DNA of 64,000 nucleotides from Pantoea rwandensis (GTDB lineage Bacteria; Pseudomonadota; Gammaproteobacteria; Enterobacterales; Enterobacteriaceae), in the NCBI RefSeq assembly GCF_002095475.1, contig NZ_MLFR01000013.1, positions 62,001-126,000 on the forward strand, written 5' to 3'. A program made the position numbers and the translations under genes. Positions 45,674-54,689 of the stretch are shown here, piece after piece (position 1 is the first letter of the stretch; the number at the start of each line of letters is the position of its first letter). Below the pieces are notes generated by a model that was given only the letters and a program-made list of their open reading frames with translations, ran no database searches and was not told where the DNA came from.

Positions 45674-46501
45674 ATGCACATACGACTGGCCTCCACCAAA
45701 AATAAATTTTTAATGACGGCTGGCGCCTTGTTGCTGGCCAGCTCCGCCTTGGCTCCCCTGTCTTTGGCGCATGCTGCGGACAAAACCTCGATTAAAGTCG
45801 GCATCATGAGCGGTGAGGATGAAGACGTTTGGCGAGAAGTCATCAAACAGGCGGCTTCCAAAGGCTTGACGGTGAAAACGGTGGTGTTCAATGACTACAA
45901 CCAGCCGAATGAAGCACTGCAAAATGGTGAAGTCGACGCGAATGCTTTCCAGCATCAGCCGTTCCTTAATAACCAAATCAAGGTCAATCATTACGATATC
46001 GTGCGCGTGGGCGATACTGCAGTCTGGCCGATTGGCCTTTACTCGAAGAAAGTGAAGACGGCGGCAGAGCTGAAAGACGGTGCCGTGATTGGCGTACCGA
46101 ACGATCCTTCCAACGAAGCGCGCGGCTTAGTGCTGCTGGAACAGCAAGGCCTGATCAAACTGAAACCAGGCGTCGGCATTGCCGCTACAACCGCGGATAT
46201 CACCGCGAATCCACATCATCTGCAAATCAAAGAACTCGACTCCGGCATTATTGGCCGTTCAGTACCAGACTTGGACGCGGCCGTGGTGAACACTGACTGG
46301 GCATTGAAAAGCGGCTTGACGGCTGACGACCGCATTGCGCAAGAACCGGTGAAGGACAATCCTTACAACAACTTTATCGCTGTGAAGAAAGAGAACGTGG
46401 GCGCGCCTTGGGTGAAAACCCTGGTGACCTCTTATCAGAACGACGCTGTGAAGACGGTATTTGACAAGGTCTACAAAGGCACCGGCGAAACGGCCTGGTA
46501 A
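45674..46501 (+). CDS. MetQ/NlpA-family substrate-binding protein
   Basis: 275 residues with a signal peptide (LMTAGALLLASSALAPLSLA, cleaved after AHA) and the MetQ fold (IKVGIMSGEDEDVWREV, VFNDYNQPNEALQNGEVDANAFQHQPFL, IGVPNDPSNEARGL). Unlike E. coli MetQ there is no lipobox cysteine, so it is probably soluble in the periplasm. It is followed by MetN and MetI homologues. Because the set is joined to an M20 amidohydrolase and an NtaA-type monooxygenase, the ligand is more likely a methionine analogue or S-substituted cysteine than methionine. Confidence 0.85.
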   Translation: MHIRLASTKNKFLMTAGALLLASSALAPLSLAHAADKTSIKVGIMSGEDEDVWREVIKQAASKGLTVKTVVFNDYNQPNEALQNGEVDANAFQHQPFLNNQIKVNHYDIVRVGDTAVWPIGLYSKKVKTAAELKDGAVIGVPNDPSNEARGLVLLEQQGLIKLKPGVGIAATTADITANPHHLQIKELDSGIIGRSVPDLDAAVVNTDWALKSGLTADDRIAQEPVKDNPYNNFIAVKKENVGAPWVKTLVTSYQNDAVKTVFDKVYKGTGETAW

Positions 46502-46510
46502 GGAAATAAC

Positions 46511-47638
46511 ATGACGATTTTCTCAGGAGCCGAAGCGCCGTTTAACGCGTTAACGCGCGGCGTAGTGGAGAATGCCCAAGATCGTGAGCGGCTGGCCCGC
46601 GAAAGCGGCAGGGTGGTGCGTTTGCAGGGCGTTTCCCGTCGGTTTGGCGAAACCCAGGCGCTGCGCAATATTTCACTGACAGTGCAGAAGGGCGAAATTC
46701 TTGGCCTGATTGGCCGCAGTGGCGCAGGCAAATCCACACTGATTCGCTGTTTAAATGGTCTGGAGCAACCTGACGAAGGCGTCATCGAAATCGAAGGCCG
46801 GGATATTACCGGCCTGTCGGAAAAACAGCTGCAAACCGTGCGAAGCCGTGTGGGCATGGTCTTCCAACACTTCAATCTGCTGTCAGCGAAAACGGTGGCG
46901 AAAAACGTGGCGCTGCCACTGAAAATTGCCGGTCTGGATAAAGTACAGCGTCAGCAGAGAGTGGCTGAACTGCTGGAACTGGTAGGGCTTAGCGATAAGG
47001 CGCAACACTACCCGGCGGCACTGTCCGGCGGACAGAAACAGCGTGTCGGCATTGCCCGTGCGCTGGCGGCAAGTCCAGCTTTGTTGCTGTGTGATGAGGC
47101 GACTTCTGCCCTCGATCCTGAGACCACCCGATCTATTCTGGCGCTGCTGACGTCTTTAAATAAGAGACTCGGCATTACGATCCTGCTTATCACCCATGAG
47201 ATGGAAGTGATCAAATCGGTGGCACATCGTGTCGCGGTGATTAATGCTGGCGAGATCATCGAGCAAGGCCCGGTGTGGCAGGTGTTTGCCCATCCGCAGT
47301 CGGACCTGACGCGCACTTTACTACGTGGACTGCTGCCACAACTTCCGGACGCGATTGCAGCTCGCATCGATGAGCACAAGCAGGGAGAGGCCATCTACAG
47401 CGTGCATTATACTGGCGAGGATGCCCAGGGCGACTTGCTCACCCGCTTTGCTGCTGCGTTGCCGGGAAAATTTCGCCTGCTACAAGGCGGCATCGACCAT
47501 ATTCAGCACTATGCGATAGTGCGCTTTTTTATCGCGCTTCCGGCCGCTAACGCCGCCGATGAGCAACAGATTCTCAGCTGGCTGCGGACGCAGCAGGCGC
47601 AAGTGGAGTTAGTGGGTTATGTCTCCAGTGATGATTGA
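46511..47638 (+). CDS. MetN-type ABC ATPase
   Basis: 375 residues. After an unusual N-terminal extension of about 38 residues comes the ATPase domain with Walker A GRSGAGKST, signature LSGGQKQR and Walker B LLLCDEATSALD; the last 90 residues form a NIL-type regulatory domain, which in MetN binds substrate and shuts transport off when the cytoplasmic pool is full. It starts 9 bp after the binding-protein gene and overlaps the permease start by 20 bp. Confidence 0.9.
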   Translation: MTIFSGAEAPFNALTRGVVENAQDRERLARESGRVVRLQGVSRRFGETQALRNISLTVQKGEILGLIGRSGAGKSTLIRCLNGLEQPDEGVIEIEGRDITGLSEKQLQTVRSRVGMVFQHFNLLSAKTVAKNVALPLKIAGLDKVQRQQRVAELLELVGLSDKAQHYPAALSGGQKQRVGIARALAASPALLLCDEATSALDPETTRSILALLTSLNKRLGITILLITHEMEVIKSVAHRVAVINAGEIIEQGPVWQVFAHPQSDLTRTLLRGLLPQLPDAIAARIDEHKQGEAIYSVHYTGEDAQGDLLTRFAAALPGKFRLLQGGIDHIQHYAIVRFFIALPAANAADEQQILSWLRTQQAQVELVGYVSSDD

Positions 47639-48275
47639 TTTACTGCTCAATGCGTTAGGTGAGACCGTTTTGATGACCCTTATCAGCGGGCTGATTTCGC
47701 TGGTGGCAGGGTTGCCGCTGGGGTTAATTCTGGTGATGACCAGCGCGGGAGGCATTGCGGAACATCGTGGTGTGAATCGTGTACTGGGGCTGGTGATTAA
47801 TGGTTTTCGTTCGCTGCCTTTCATTATTTTGTTGGTCGCGCTGATTCCCCTAACGCGTTTTCTGGTGGGCACCTCTTTGGGTACCTGGGCAGCCATTGTG
47901 CCGTTGTCGATTACCGCAACGCCTTATTTTGCCCGAGTGGCCGAAGTCTCACTGCGCGAGGTGGATCGTGGTTTGATTGATGCCGTTCGCGCGATGGGTG
48001 CCAGCAAGCTGCGCATCGTGTGGGATGTACTGGTTCCAGAGGCGCTGCCCGGCATTCTCTCTGGTTTTGTGGTGACGCTGGTCGCGCTGATTGGTGCCTC
48101 GGCGATGGCCGGTGCGATTGGTGCGGGTGGGCTTGGCGATTTGGCCATCCGCTATGGGTATCAACGTTTTGAAACCTCGGTGATGCTTGCGGTAATCGCC
48201 GTGTTGATCGTGCTGGTGTGCGGCATTCAGTGGCTGGGCGACCGGTTAGTACAGCGTATTGATAAGCGGCATTAG
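47619..48275 (+). CDS. MetI-type ABC permease
   Basis: 218 residues with five membrane helices; GETVLMTLISGLISLVAGLP and EVDRGLIDAVRAMGAS (the ATPase-contact loop) are typical of MetI. It begins inside the end of the ATPase gene. ATG codons at 47619 and 47631 are both possible starts. Confidence 0.9.
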   Translation: MSPVMIDLLLNALGETVLMTLISGLISLVAGLPLGLILVMTSAGGIAEHRGVNRVLGLVINGFRSLPFIILLVALIPLTRFLVGTSLGTWAAIVPLSITATPYFARVAEVSLREVDRGLIDAVRAMGASKLRIVWDVLVPEALPGILSGFVVTLVALIGASAMAGAIGAGGLGDLAIRYGYQRFETSVMLAVIAVLIVLVCGIQWLGDRLVQRIDKRH

Positions 48276-48395
48276 ACTTCGTGCGGCGATACCGATTTAG
48301 AGGCGCTGCGTATCTTAACTGACGTCTTGCACATCAAGCATTTGTGGGGGGTGGCCTTAAGGCCGCCCGATACAGGCGCGCCCCTGCGAAATAAC

Positions 48396-48419
48396 GCTAG
48401 CGGCGCAATTTATTGTGCG
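48396..48419. repeat. family B palindromic repeat
   Basis: GCTAGCGGCGCAATTTATTG followed by TGCG, a single copy in the 265-bp spacer between the MetI-like and amidohydrolase genes, then five T residues. The spacer suggests the amidohydrolase has its own promoter. Confidence 0.6.
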
Positions 48420-48458
48420 TTTTTGCCGTCAATCAGTTGTGCATTTTCCCGCAAACCT

Positions 48459-48480
48459 TATCACTATTTCGTTTTAAACA
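48459..48480 (+). promoter_or_regulatory. shared upstream motif, possible copy 3
   Basis: TATCACTATTTCGTTTTAAA resembles CACTATTCTCGTTTTAC at 32197 with one base fewer. It lies 60 bp upstream of the amidohydrolase. Confidence 0.3.
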
Positions 48481-48540
48481 TCAGCAGATAACGCGCATAC
48501 AGTGATGGCAATGTCTTGCCATGATTCAGGAGAATCCGTT

Positions 48541-49740
48541 ATGTCGCTGAACGTCCTTCAGCTCACGCTTGAAAACCATCTCGAACAACACAGCGCCTCG
48601 TATATTGCGGTGGCGAAGTCGATCTTTGCTAAGCCGGAAACCGGTAACAACGAATACTTTGCCAGTGAGCAGCTGACTCAGTTGCTTACTGAGCAGGGCT
48701 TTGAGGTGACGCGCAATGTTGCCGGCCATGAAACGGCATTTTACGCGGTGAAAACCAGCGGCAAACCGGGGCCGACCATCGCTTTTCTCGCAGAATATGA
48801 TGCATTAATCGGCATAGGCCATGCCTGTGGTCATAACCTGATTGGTACCACCAGTGTTGCCGCGGCAATCAGCTTGTCACAGGTACTGGAACAAACCGGT
48901 GGCCGGGTCGTTGTGTTGGGTACACCCGCTGAAGAGGGTGGTTTAGCCGGTCCCGGTGGACCAAAAGGTAACGTTAAAAAACGCTTTGTTGAAGCCGGGC
49001 TACTCGACGAGGTTGATGTGGCACTGATGGTGCATCCCGCGGGAAAAACGCGTCTCACAGAATCCACTCTGGCGAACAATCATCTTTATTTCCATTTCTA
49101 TGGCAAACCTTCGCACGCGGCTAGCGCGCCGCATGAAGGAATTAATGCCTTGGATGCGCTAGTGCTGCTCTATAACGGCATCAGCGTACTACGTCAGCAG
49201 TTGCCCGATGGGGTGCGGGTGCACGGCATTATCACGGATGGCGGTCAGGCGCCGAATGTGATCCCAGAATACGCCTCGGCGCATTACTACATCCGCGCCA
49301 ATAGCCGCGAGGTGGTGGAGTCACTGGAACCTCGTCTGCGGGCCATTGCTGAGGGCGTGGCGCTGGCGACCGGCGCACGCGTGGAGATTGATCATCAAAT
49401 CGGTCCGCGTGATTTCAAACTCAACCCAGCGCTGGACGCCCTGTTGCTGGAGGAGTTTAGCGCGGTGGGTGAACAGGTCGATGTGTCACCCCAAAAGAAT
49501 AAAGTTTCAACGGATGCGGGAGACATCAGTCATGCGGTGCCGACTGCACATCCGTGGCTGAAAATCGGTCCCGACGATCTGATTTTTCACACGGTTCCCT
49601 TCCGCGAAGCGGCCAACTCTGAGCGAGGTTATCAAGCGTTATTGATCGGCGCTCGTGTACTGGCACGCACTGGACTTCGTTTGTTAAGCGATGCCGAGGC
49701 CCTTCACACCGTTAAAGCAGATTTTGCGCGTCAAGCCTAA
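48541..49740 (+). CDS. M20D-family amidohydrolase
   Basis: 399 residues, metallopeptidase M20 subfamily D (AbgB/YxeP/IAA-amino acid hydrolase type). Metal-binding motifs are AFLAEYDALIGIGHACGHNL and GTPAEEGG, with a dimerisation insert around FYGKPSHAASAPHEGIN and DAGDISHAVP near the end. Such enzymes remove N-acyl groups from amino acids or cleave p-aminobenzoyl-glutamate. Between a MetQNI-type importer and an NtaA-type monooxygenase, N-deacetylation of an S-substituted cysteine is the likely role, as for YxeP in Bacillus. The ATG at 48541 follows AGGAGAA. Confidence 0.88.
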   Translation: MSLNVLQLTLENHLEQHSASYIAVAKSIFAKPETGNNEYFASEQLTQLLTEQGFEVTRNVAGHETAFYAVKTSGKPGPTIAFLAEYDALIGIGHACGHNLIGTTSVAAAISLSQVLEQTGGRVVVLGTPAEEGGLAGPGGPKGNVKKRFVEAGLLDEVDVALMVHPAGKTRLTESTLANNHLYFHFYGKPSHAASAPHEGINALDALVLLYNGISVLRQQLPDGVRVHGIITDGGQAPNVIPEYASAHYYIRANSREVVESLEPRLRAIAEGVALATGARVEIDHQIGPRDFKLNPALDALLLEEFSAVGEQVDVSPQKNKVSTDAGDISHAVPTAHPWLKIGPDDLIFHTVPFREAANSERGYQALLIGARVLARTGLRLLSDAEALHTVKADFARQA

Positions 49741-49751
49741 AGGAGATTGCT

Positions 49752-51055
49752 GTGTCGCAAACCTATCGTAGAAAACTTAAAACCTTAGTGGGTGCCAGTA
49801 GTGTGATTTCAGCAGGCAATGACAGCCAGCCCGGCGTAGGCATCGCGCGTGCCGTTGAACTGGCGAAAATCGCCGAGCGTGAAAAAATCACGGGGTTATT
49901 TACTGCCGATCTGCTGCAAGCCGATCCTGCTGGTCTGGCGGGCACGACGGGAACGCAGGACCCGCTGATCGCTTTAGCTGCGTTGAGCCAAGTGACATCA
50001 CAGATTGGCCTGATTGCTACGGTTAGCACCAGCTGGCTTCATCCCTATAATTTAGCGCGTCAGGTTGGCACGCTGGATCATATCAGTGGTGGGCGAGCGG
50101 GTTGGAATGCAGTGACCTCTTCGGTGGGTGAAGAAAACTTTGGTGAGAGCCAGCTACCCTCACCACAGGAGCGTTATGCCCGTGCGACAGAGTTTATTGA
50201 GGTGATGAATGCACTTTATGATGCGAACGATCGTGCCTCGGTGCAGCGCACCGCAAGCGGTGGTATTCGCGTCGATCACCGCAAACTGCATCCTATCAAT
50301 TATCGTGGTGACTTTTTCCAGGTTGCTGGGCCGCTCAATGTGCCGCCACCGCCCCAGCGCCGTCCGGTGCAGTTTCAGGCTGGACAGTCCGAAGCCGGCG
50401 TGACGTTGGGTGCGCGCTATGCCGAAGTGATCTACACCTCACAGCCAACCTTCGAAGCGGCACAGGGCTTTGTGGCTGACGTACAGCAGCGTGCGCGTCG
50501 ATTTGGCCGAGAACACAATCCTCCACTGATTATGAATTCGTTCCATTCCATCATTGGTGAGAGTGATGCAGATGTTGCCCGTCGGCTGCGTGATAAACAT
50601 GAACGCATTAATTATCAGCAGGGTCGGTTACGTGTGGCAGATATGCTGGGTGGAGAGGTGGATCTCAGCGATGTTGCGCTCGACCAGCCATTACCTGCTG
50701 CGCTGATTCCGCAGTTGGAGCAGGTACATCGTCGTCAAGGTCGTGCCGCCATTTTCAGGCAGTATGCGCTGGAAGGACTGACCCTGCGCGAGCTTATTAT
50801 TAAAGCGGAAGAGACAGGGCACTGGTTTGTCGCGGGTACGCCAGAGCAACTCGCAGATGCCATTGAACAGCGTTACCGAGCGGGTGTACTGGATGTGATC
50901 TCATTGCATGGCTAGGTAATCCTGACCAGCAAGACTTGCTGCTTAATGGACTGTTGCCGGAATTACGCCGCCGCGATCTGTTGGATAGCGATTACCAAGG
51001 CAGTGACTTCCGCAGCAGTCTGGAGTTGGCACCTCTGCCATCTGCCATAGATTGA
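49752..51055 (+). pseudogene. NtaA/SnaA-family flavin monooxygenase, frameshifted at its 3' end
   Basis: The first frame (49752-50915, GTG start with AAAGGAGA upstream) gives 387 residues of an NtaA-type monooxygenase, starting TYRRKLKTLVGASSVISA with QVGTLDHISGGRAGWNAVTS near residue 108, but stops after DVISLHG. The typical C-terminus follows in another frame: NPDQQDLLLNGLLPELRRR to a TGA at 51053-51055. One missing base near 50912 explains this; repaired, the protein would be about 434 residues, like the 445-residue paralogue at 37873. The lost tail is outside the flavin barrel core, so the short form might still fold. It ends the MetQNI/amidohydrolase block. Confidence 0.8.
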
Positions 51056-51072
51056 GTTAACAAGCCTCACAT

Positions 51073-51106
51073 AAGCCCGCTCAGGATGTTTGAGCGGGCT
51101 TTTTTT
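51073..51106 (+). terminator. Rho-independent terminator after the monooxygenase
   Basis: An 11-bp stem (AAGCCCGCTCA with TGAGCGGGCTT), seven-base loop and T tract. It lies beyond the shifted stop codon at 51055, which supports the view that the gene originally extended that far. Confidence 0.92.
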
Positions 51107-51223
51107 ATTGGAATTCCGCTCCACAAATCATTCCTGAAGAAGTGCTTTACACGTTATGCCGCGCCACACTGGTTATCGCTTGCAACCTATATAGCATTTG
51201 ACCTATATCAGTGAGGGAGTATT

Positions 51224-51577
51224 ATGTGGCAGATAATAACGACGGACACTTTTGATCATTGGCTAGTCGGATTGGACGATACAGATCGCGCCTGTGTGCT
51301 CGCGTCTATGCTCGTTCTGCGCCAAATTGGTCCCGGATTGAGCAGGCCCTATGCGGACACCTTAAAAGGCTCTTGCTACAAAAATATGAAAGAGCTGCGG
51401 GTACAGAGCAAAGGGGATCCTATTCGAGTGTTTTACGCTTTTGATCCCTGCCGCAATGGCGTCGTGCTCTGTGCTGGTCATAAAGTTGGTAATGAGAAGC
51501 GATTTTATAAACAGATGATTCCTTTGGCGGATTTGGAATTTACCCATCATCTTAAGCGTGGCAAAACGAAGGGGTAA
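51224..51577 (+). CDS. HigB/RelE-superfamily toxin
   Basis: 117 residues of the phage-derived Gp49-like/HigB type (SCYKNMKELRVQSKGDPIRVFYAFDP and VLCAGHKVGNEKRFYKQMI). Such proteins are ribosome-dependent mRNA nucleases. The antitoxin gene follows after 4 bp, the toxin-first order of higBA modules. AGGGAG precedes the ATG. Confidence 0.85.
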   Translation: MWQIITTDTFDHWLVGLDDTDRACVLASMLVLRQIGPGLSRPYADTLKGSCYKNMKELRVQSKGDPIRVFYAFDPCRNGVVLCAGHKVGNEKRFYKQMIPLADLEFTHHLKRGKTKG

Positions 51578-51581
51578 TCTC

Positions 51582-51884
51582 ATGGGCAGAACACTTGAAG
51601 ATATTCTTGCAACAGAAAAACCTGAAGTGGTTGCAGATGCCAAAGGCATCGCGGCAGAAATCCTGTTGAATATTCACCTTGCTGAATTACGTGAACGCGT
51701 ATGTAAAACACAGGTAGAAATGGCTCAAGCGTTAAGCGTTAAACAGCCGACGGTGGCAGGAATGGAAAAGCCTGGGCGAGACATTAAACTCTCCACACTC
51801 AAACGTTATGTTGAAGCCGCTGGTGGAAAACTTCGCCTGGATATCGAGCTTGCAGACGGGTCACATTTTGAGTTTGTTGTTTAG
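51582..51884 (+). CDS. HigA-type XRE antitoxin
   Basis: 100 residues with an XRE helix-turn-helix (about residues 39-90: TQVEMAQALSVKQPTVAGME). It would neutralise the upstream toxin and repress the pair. The start at 51582 (MGRTLEDIL) follows AAGGGG; upstream codons of the frame lie within the toxin gene. Confidence 0.85.
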   Translation: MGRTLEDILATEKPEVVADAKGIAAEILLNIHLAELRERVCKTQVEMAQALSVKQPTVAGMEKPGRDIKLSTLKRYVEAAGGKLRLDIELADGSHFEFVV

Positions 51885-52708
51885 GATTTCTCGCTCACTT
51901 GTCAACCTATCGAACAAGTCCACTACTCTGATAATTCTTATCAGTTAGACATGTGGTGATAACGCAATAGGGTGTCGCTCAGGGGCTTGGGAGTCCTCAC
52001 GCCGCTGACGCGCTGCCTTCACGCCATTATTTTTCCTTTCAGCCAACCCCTAGCCCCCTAAAAATGACCTTGGTTGTTAACTTTTTTGCATACATGAAAA
52101 ATACAAAGGAAATACAAAAAAATAGTATAAAAGCACCAAGATAAAATATTAAATCATTAAATATCAGTTGGTTAATTAGTCATATCGCGTGAAATAATTT
52201 TCTAATTGATTTCTGAGAGTGATCACATTCTCGCAATATCGTGCGCTTGAGTGTATTTACAGCGCTGTGAAAGCAGCATAGTTTGAGCATGAAGTTAACC
52301 AACAAAGCACGTATTCAGAAAGATCGAACGCTGTGCTAAACCTGGTAACATATAGCGCGGAAAAATAATCAACCGCAAAGGTTGAGATGATTTAAATAGC
52401 GGAGTGAATACGCTCACGTCCGATCGAAAAATAGCGCGGTTAATTAGCTAAAAAAGATTACCGCATCGCAATTCATCATGCGGTGTGTTGGGAACGCTTA
52501 CGCCTGAAAACTTGCTAGAGCAGGTAAACGCACGTGTTACATCAGGGATAGATAAGGCAACAACCTGTTGAATAAAACTATTCCGGAGAAGAATGCCCGT
52601 AATTTAATGACCTGAGCTTTTATTTCCAAATTCACGCTTACTGAATCACCTGTGATTCAGGCGGACAGCTGTACCCAAAAAAGATTAATTAACAGGAGAT
52701 ACCCTGCT
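51885..52708. other. 824-bp AT-rich spacer before the MFS gene
   Basis: No reading frame of any quality and no recognisable RNA were found. The region is AT-rich from 52060 to 52250. It must contain the MFS gene promoter, but no operator was recognised. Confidence 0.45.
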
Positions 52709-54040
52709 ATGAATAACAACAATATATCCATTGAAGATGTCCCCCTTAATAACTTTCACCAGTTAATGTCTCTACGCGCCGGTGGTGGCTGGATTCTTGA
52801 TGGTTATGTACTGAGTATTATCGGTGTGGCTATTGTGCAATTTTCTCAGCATCTGCAACTGGATACCTTTTGGCAGGGTATGGTTGCCGCCTCAGCGATG
52901 CTTGGCACCTTCTGCAGTGGTTTTCTTGGTGGCTGGTTAACCGATATCGTCGGCCGTCGCCGCCTGTTTTTCGTCGGGCCTATTCTGTTTATCCTCGGGT
53001 CGGTTGGTACCTTCTGGGCAGAGTCGGCGATGATGCTGTTTTTACTGCGCTTCCTGGTGGGCGTGGGGGTAGGGCTGGAATATCCCGTTGCTGGCTCGCT
53101 GCTTACAGAGTTTTTGCCACAGAAACATCGCGGGAAACGTTTGGCAGGGCTAACCATTCTGTGGTTTGCCGGCGCTGCGCTGGCCTACATTGTCGGTAAC
53201 GTGATTCTTTCAATTGGTGGTGATGCTGCCTGGCGTCTGGTGTTGGCCAGCCCTGCCGTGCTCGGTGTCCTGCTCTTCGTTCTACGTTTAGGCACACCGG
53301 AGTCACCGCGCTGGTTAATCAGCAAAGGACGTTTCACCGAAGCCGAGCAGATCATTAAGAAAGTGTATGGTCCGGAATTTTCACTGAAAAACGTTCCGGC
53401 AGAATCCGCTGAGGCAAAAGTTTCGCTGAAAGATTTGGTTCGCTCTGGCTACGGTAAACGCATGTTGTTTGTTTCGGTGTTCTGGAGTGCAGCCGTGGTA
53501 CCGATGTTTGCGGTTTACTCTTTCGCTCCTGTGGTGCTGAAAGCGTTGAATTTGGATGGTGAGTGGGCTTCGCTCGGTTCCATTGCGATTACCTTACTGT
53601 TTGTGGTGGGCTGTATTGGTGCGACGCGTTTGATTGACAGCATGGGGCGCCGCCGTTTAATCATTCATAGCTTCTTATGGTCAAGTCTTGCTCTGTTAGC
53701 GCTGGGGATGTTCTCACACGGCTCAGAAATGTTGGTACTGGTGATGTTTGGTGCTTATGCGGTGTTTATTGGTGGAGCGCAGGTGCTGGAGCTGGTTTAT
53801 CCAAACGAGTTGTTCCCGACGGAAGTGCGTGCCTTTGCGGTAGGCATGGGGTCATCAATGTCGCGCATTGGTTCTGCAGCAGGTACCTGGCTGGTGCCGA
53901 TTTCTCTGCAAAGCCTGGGCATTGAATACACTATGTATGCTGCTGCGATTGTATCCTTTATAGGTTTGCTGGTGTCGGTATGGTTGGCACCGGAAACGCG
54001 CAACATGACACTGGATCAGGCGGCTTCTCTGGCACGTTAA
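52709..54040 (+). CDS. MFS transporter, metabolite:proton symporter type (YaaU-like)
   Basis: 443 residues with about twelve helices. MFS motif A is GGWLTDIVGRRRL near residue 74, and PESPRWL follows the sixth helix, as in the sugar porter and metabolite:proton symporter groups; overall it resembles E. coli YaaU. The substrate is unknown. The ATG at 52709 has AACAGGAGAT upstream. It is monocistronic, with a strong terminator. Confidence 0.87.
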   Translation: MNNNNISIEDVPLNNFHQLMSLRAGGGWILDGYVLSIIGVAIVQFSQHLQLDTFWQGMVAASAMLGTFCSGFLGGWLTDIVGRRRLFFVGPILFILGSVGTFWAESAMMLFLLRFLVGVGVGLEYPVAGSLLTEFLPQKHRGKRLAGLTILWFAGAALAYIVGNVILSIGGDAAWRLVLASPAVLGVLLFVLRLGTPESPRWLISKGRFTEAEQIIKKVYGPEFSLKNVPAESAEAKVSLKDLVRSGYGKRMLFVSVFWSAAVVPMFAVYSFAPVVLKALNLDGEWASLGSIAITLLFVVGCIGATRLIDSMGRRRLIIHSFLWSSLALLALGMFSHGSEMLVLVMFGAYAVFIGGAQVLELVYPNELFPTEVRAFAVGMGSSMSRIGSAAGTWLVPISLQSLGIEYTMYAAAIVSFIGLLVSVWLAPETRNMTLDQAASLAR

Positions 54041-54066
54041 TATAAAGAAGACATTTCCAGAATGAC

Positions 54067-54100
54067 AAAAGCCCGCTCAGGGAAACCTGAGCGGGCTTTT
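54067..54100. terminator. bidirectional terminator between MFS gene and tRNA-Asn
   Basis: A 15-bp perfect stem (AAAAGCCCGCTCAGG with its complement) around GAAA, with T residues on both strands. Its core is the same as that of the terminator at 51073. Confidence 0.93.
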
Positions 54101-54106
54101 TAAATT

Positions 54107-54182
54107 TGGCTCCTCTGACTGGACTCGAACCAGTGACATACGGATTAACAGTCCGCCGTTCTACCGACTGAACTACAGAGGA
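54107..54182 (-). tRNA. tRNA-Asn (anticodon GTT)
   Basis: A 76-base tRNA with encoded CCA. It folds as a cloverleaf: acceptor TCCTCTG/CAGAGGA, D-arm with AGTTCAGTCGGTAGA, anticodon GTT at 54147-54149, and T-loop GGTTCGAGTCC. It is essentially identical to E. coli tRNA-Asn; the E. coli asn tRNA genes also lie near nac and cbl. No integrase or att duplication was seen beside it. Confidence 0.98.
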
Positions 54183-54689
54183 ATCGTGTGAACGAGGCGC
54201 ATATTAGCGATGACGATCCTCGTTGTCAAAGCCCGATCGCACACTTCTGGTTTAAGTGCACGTAAAAGCAGCGGAATGGTGCTTTTCTGCCTTGAATGTT
54301 CAGATTTCAAACTGCCAACAAGATCTCACTTTAAACGCAATTCCTTTGAGATGTTAGAGGCGTGTCAAAGTTTTGTTATTTGCCGATTTTAAAACAATCA
54401 TTTCAGTGCTTTTATGATGAAAATTTCAAATGATGATCAGATGAAATAAATGAACTGCTTATCATCACCTGCGGAACAAGATTCAAAAGCTGAAACGTCA
54501 TTTTGAAAATAACTTGTTGATAAGAAACAGTTTTCAATAAGGAGTTGTACTGAACAGATAGCGTTAGACCAGAAATCTTACCTCTACAACCAGATAAATA
54601 ACGCCAGCGACGTTGAGTGAATGTAAAAAATATTTTTCATTCGTCGTATCAGCCAACCTGAGCTTGTTAACAAATAAGAAGGGTGACCT
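54183..54689. other. 507-bp spacer upstream of the sugar ABC operon
   Basis: It must hold the tRNA-Asn promoter (minus strand) and that of the sugar ABC operon (plus strand). No reading frame with coding character was found. Confidence 0.45.

Noticed and set aside
54107..54182. tRNA-Asn as an integration site for a genomic island
   Set aside because: No integrase gene and no repeated tRNA 3' end were found on either side in the window.
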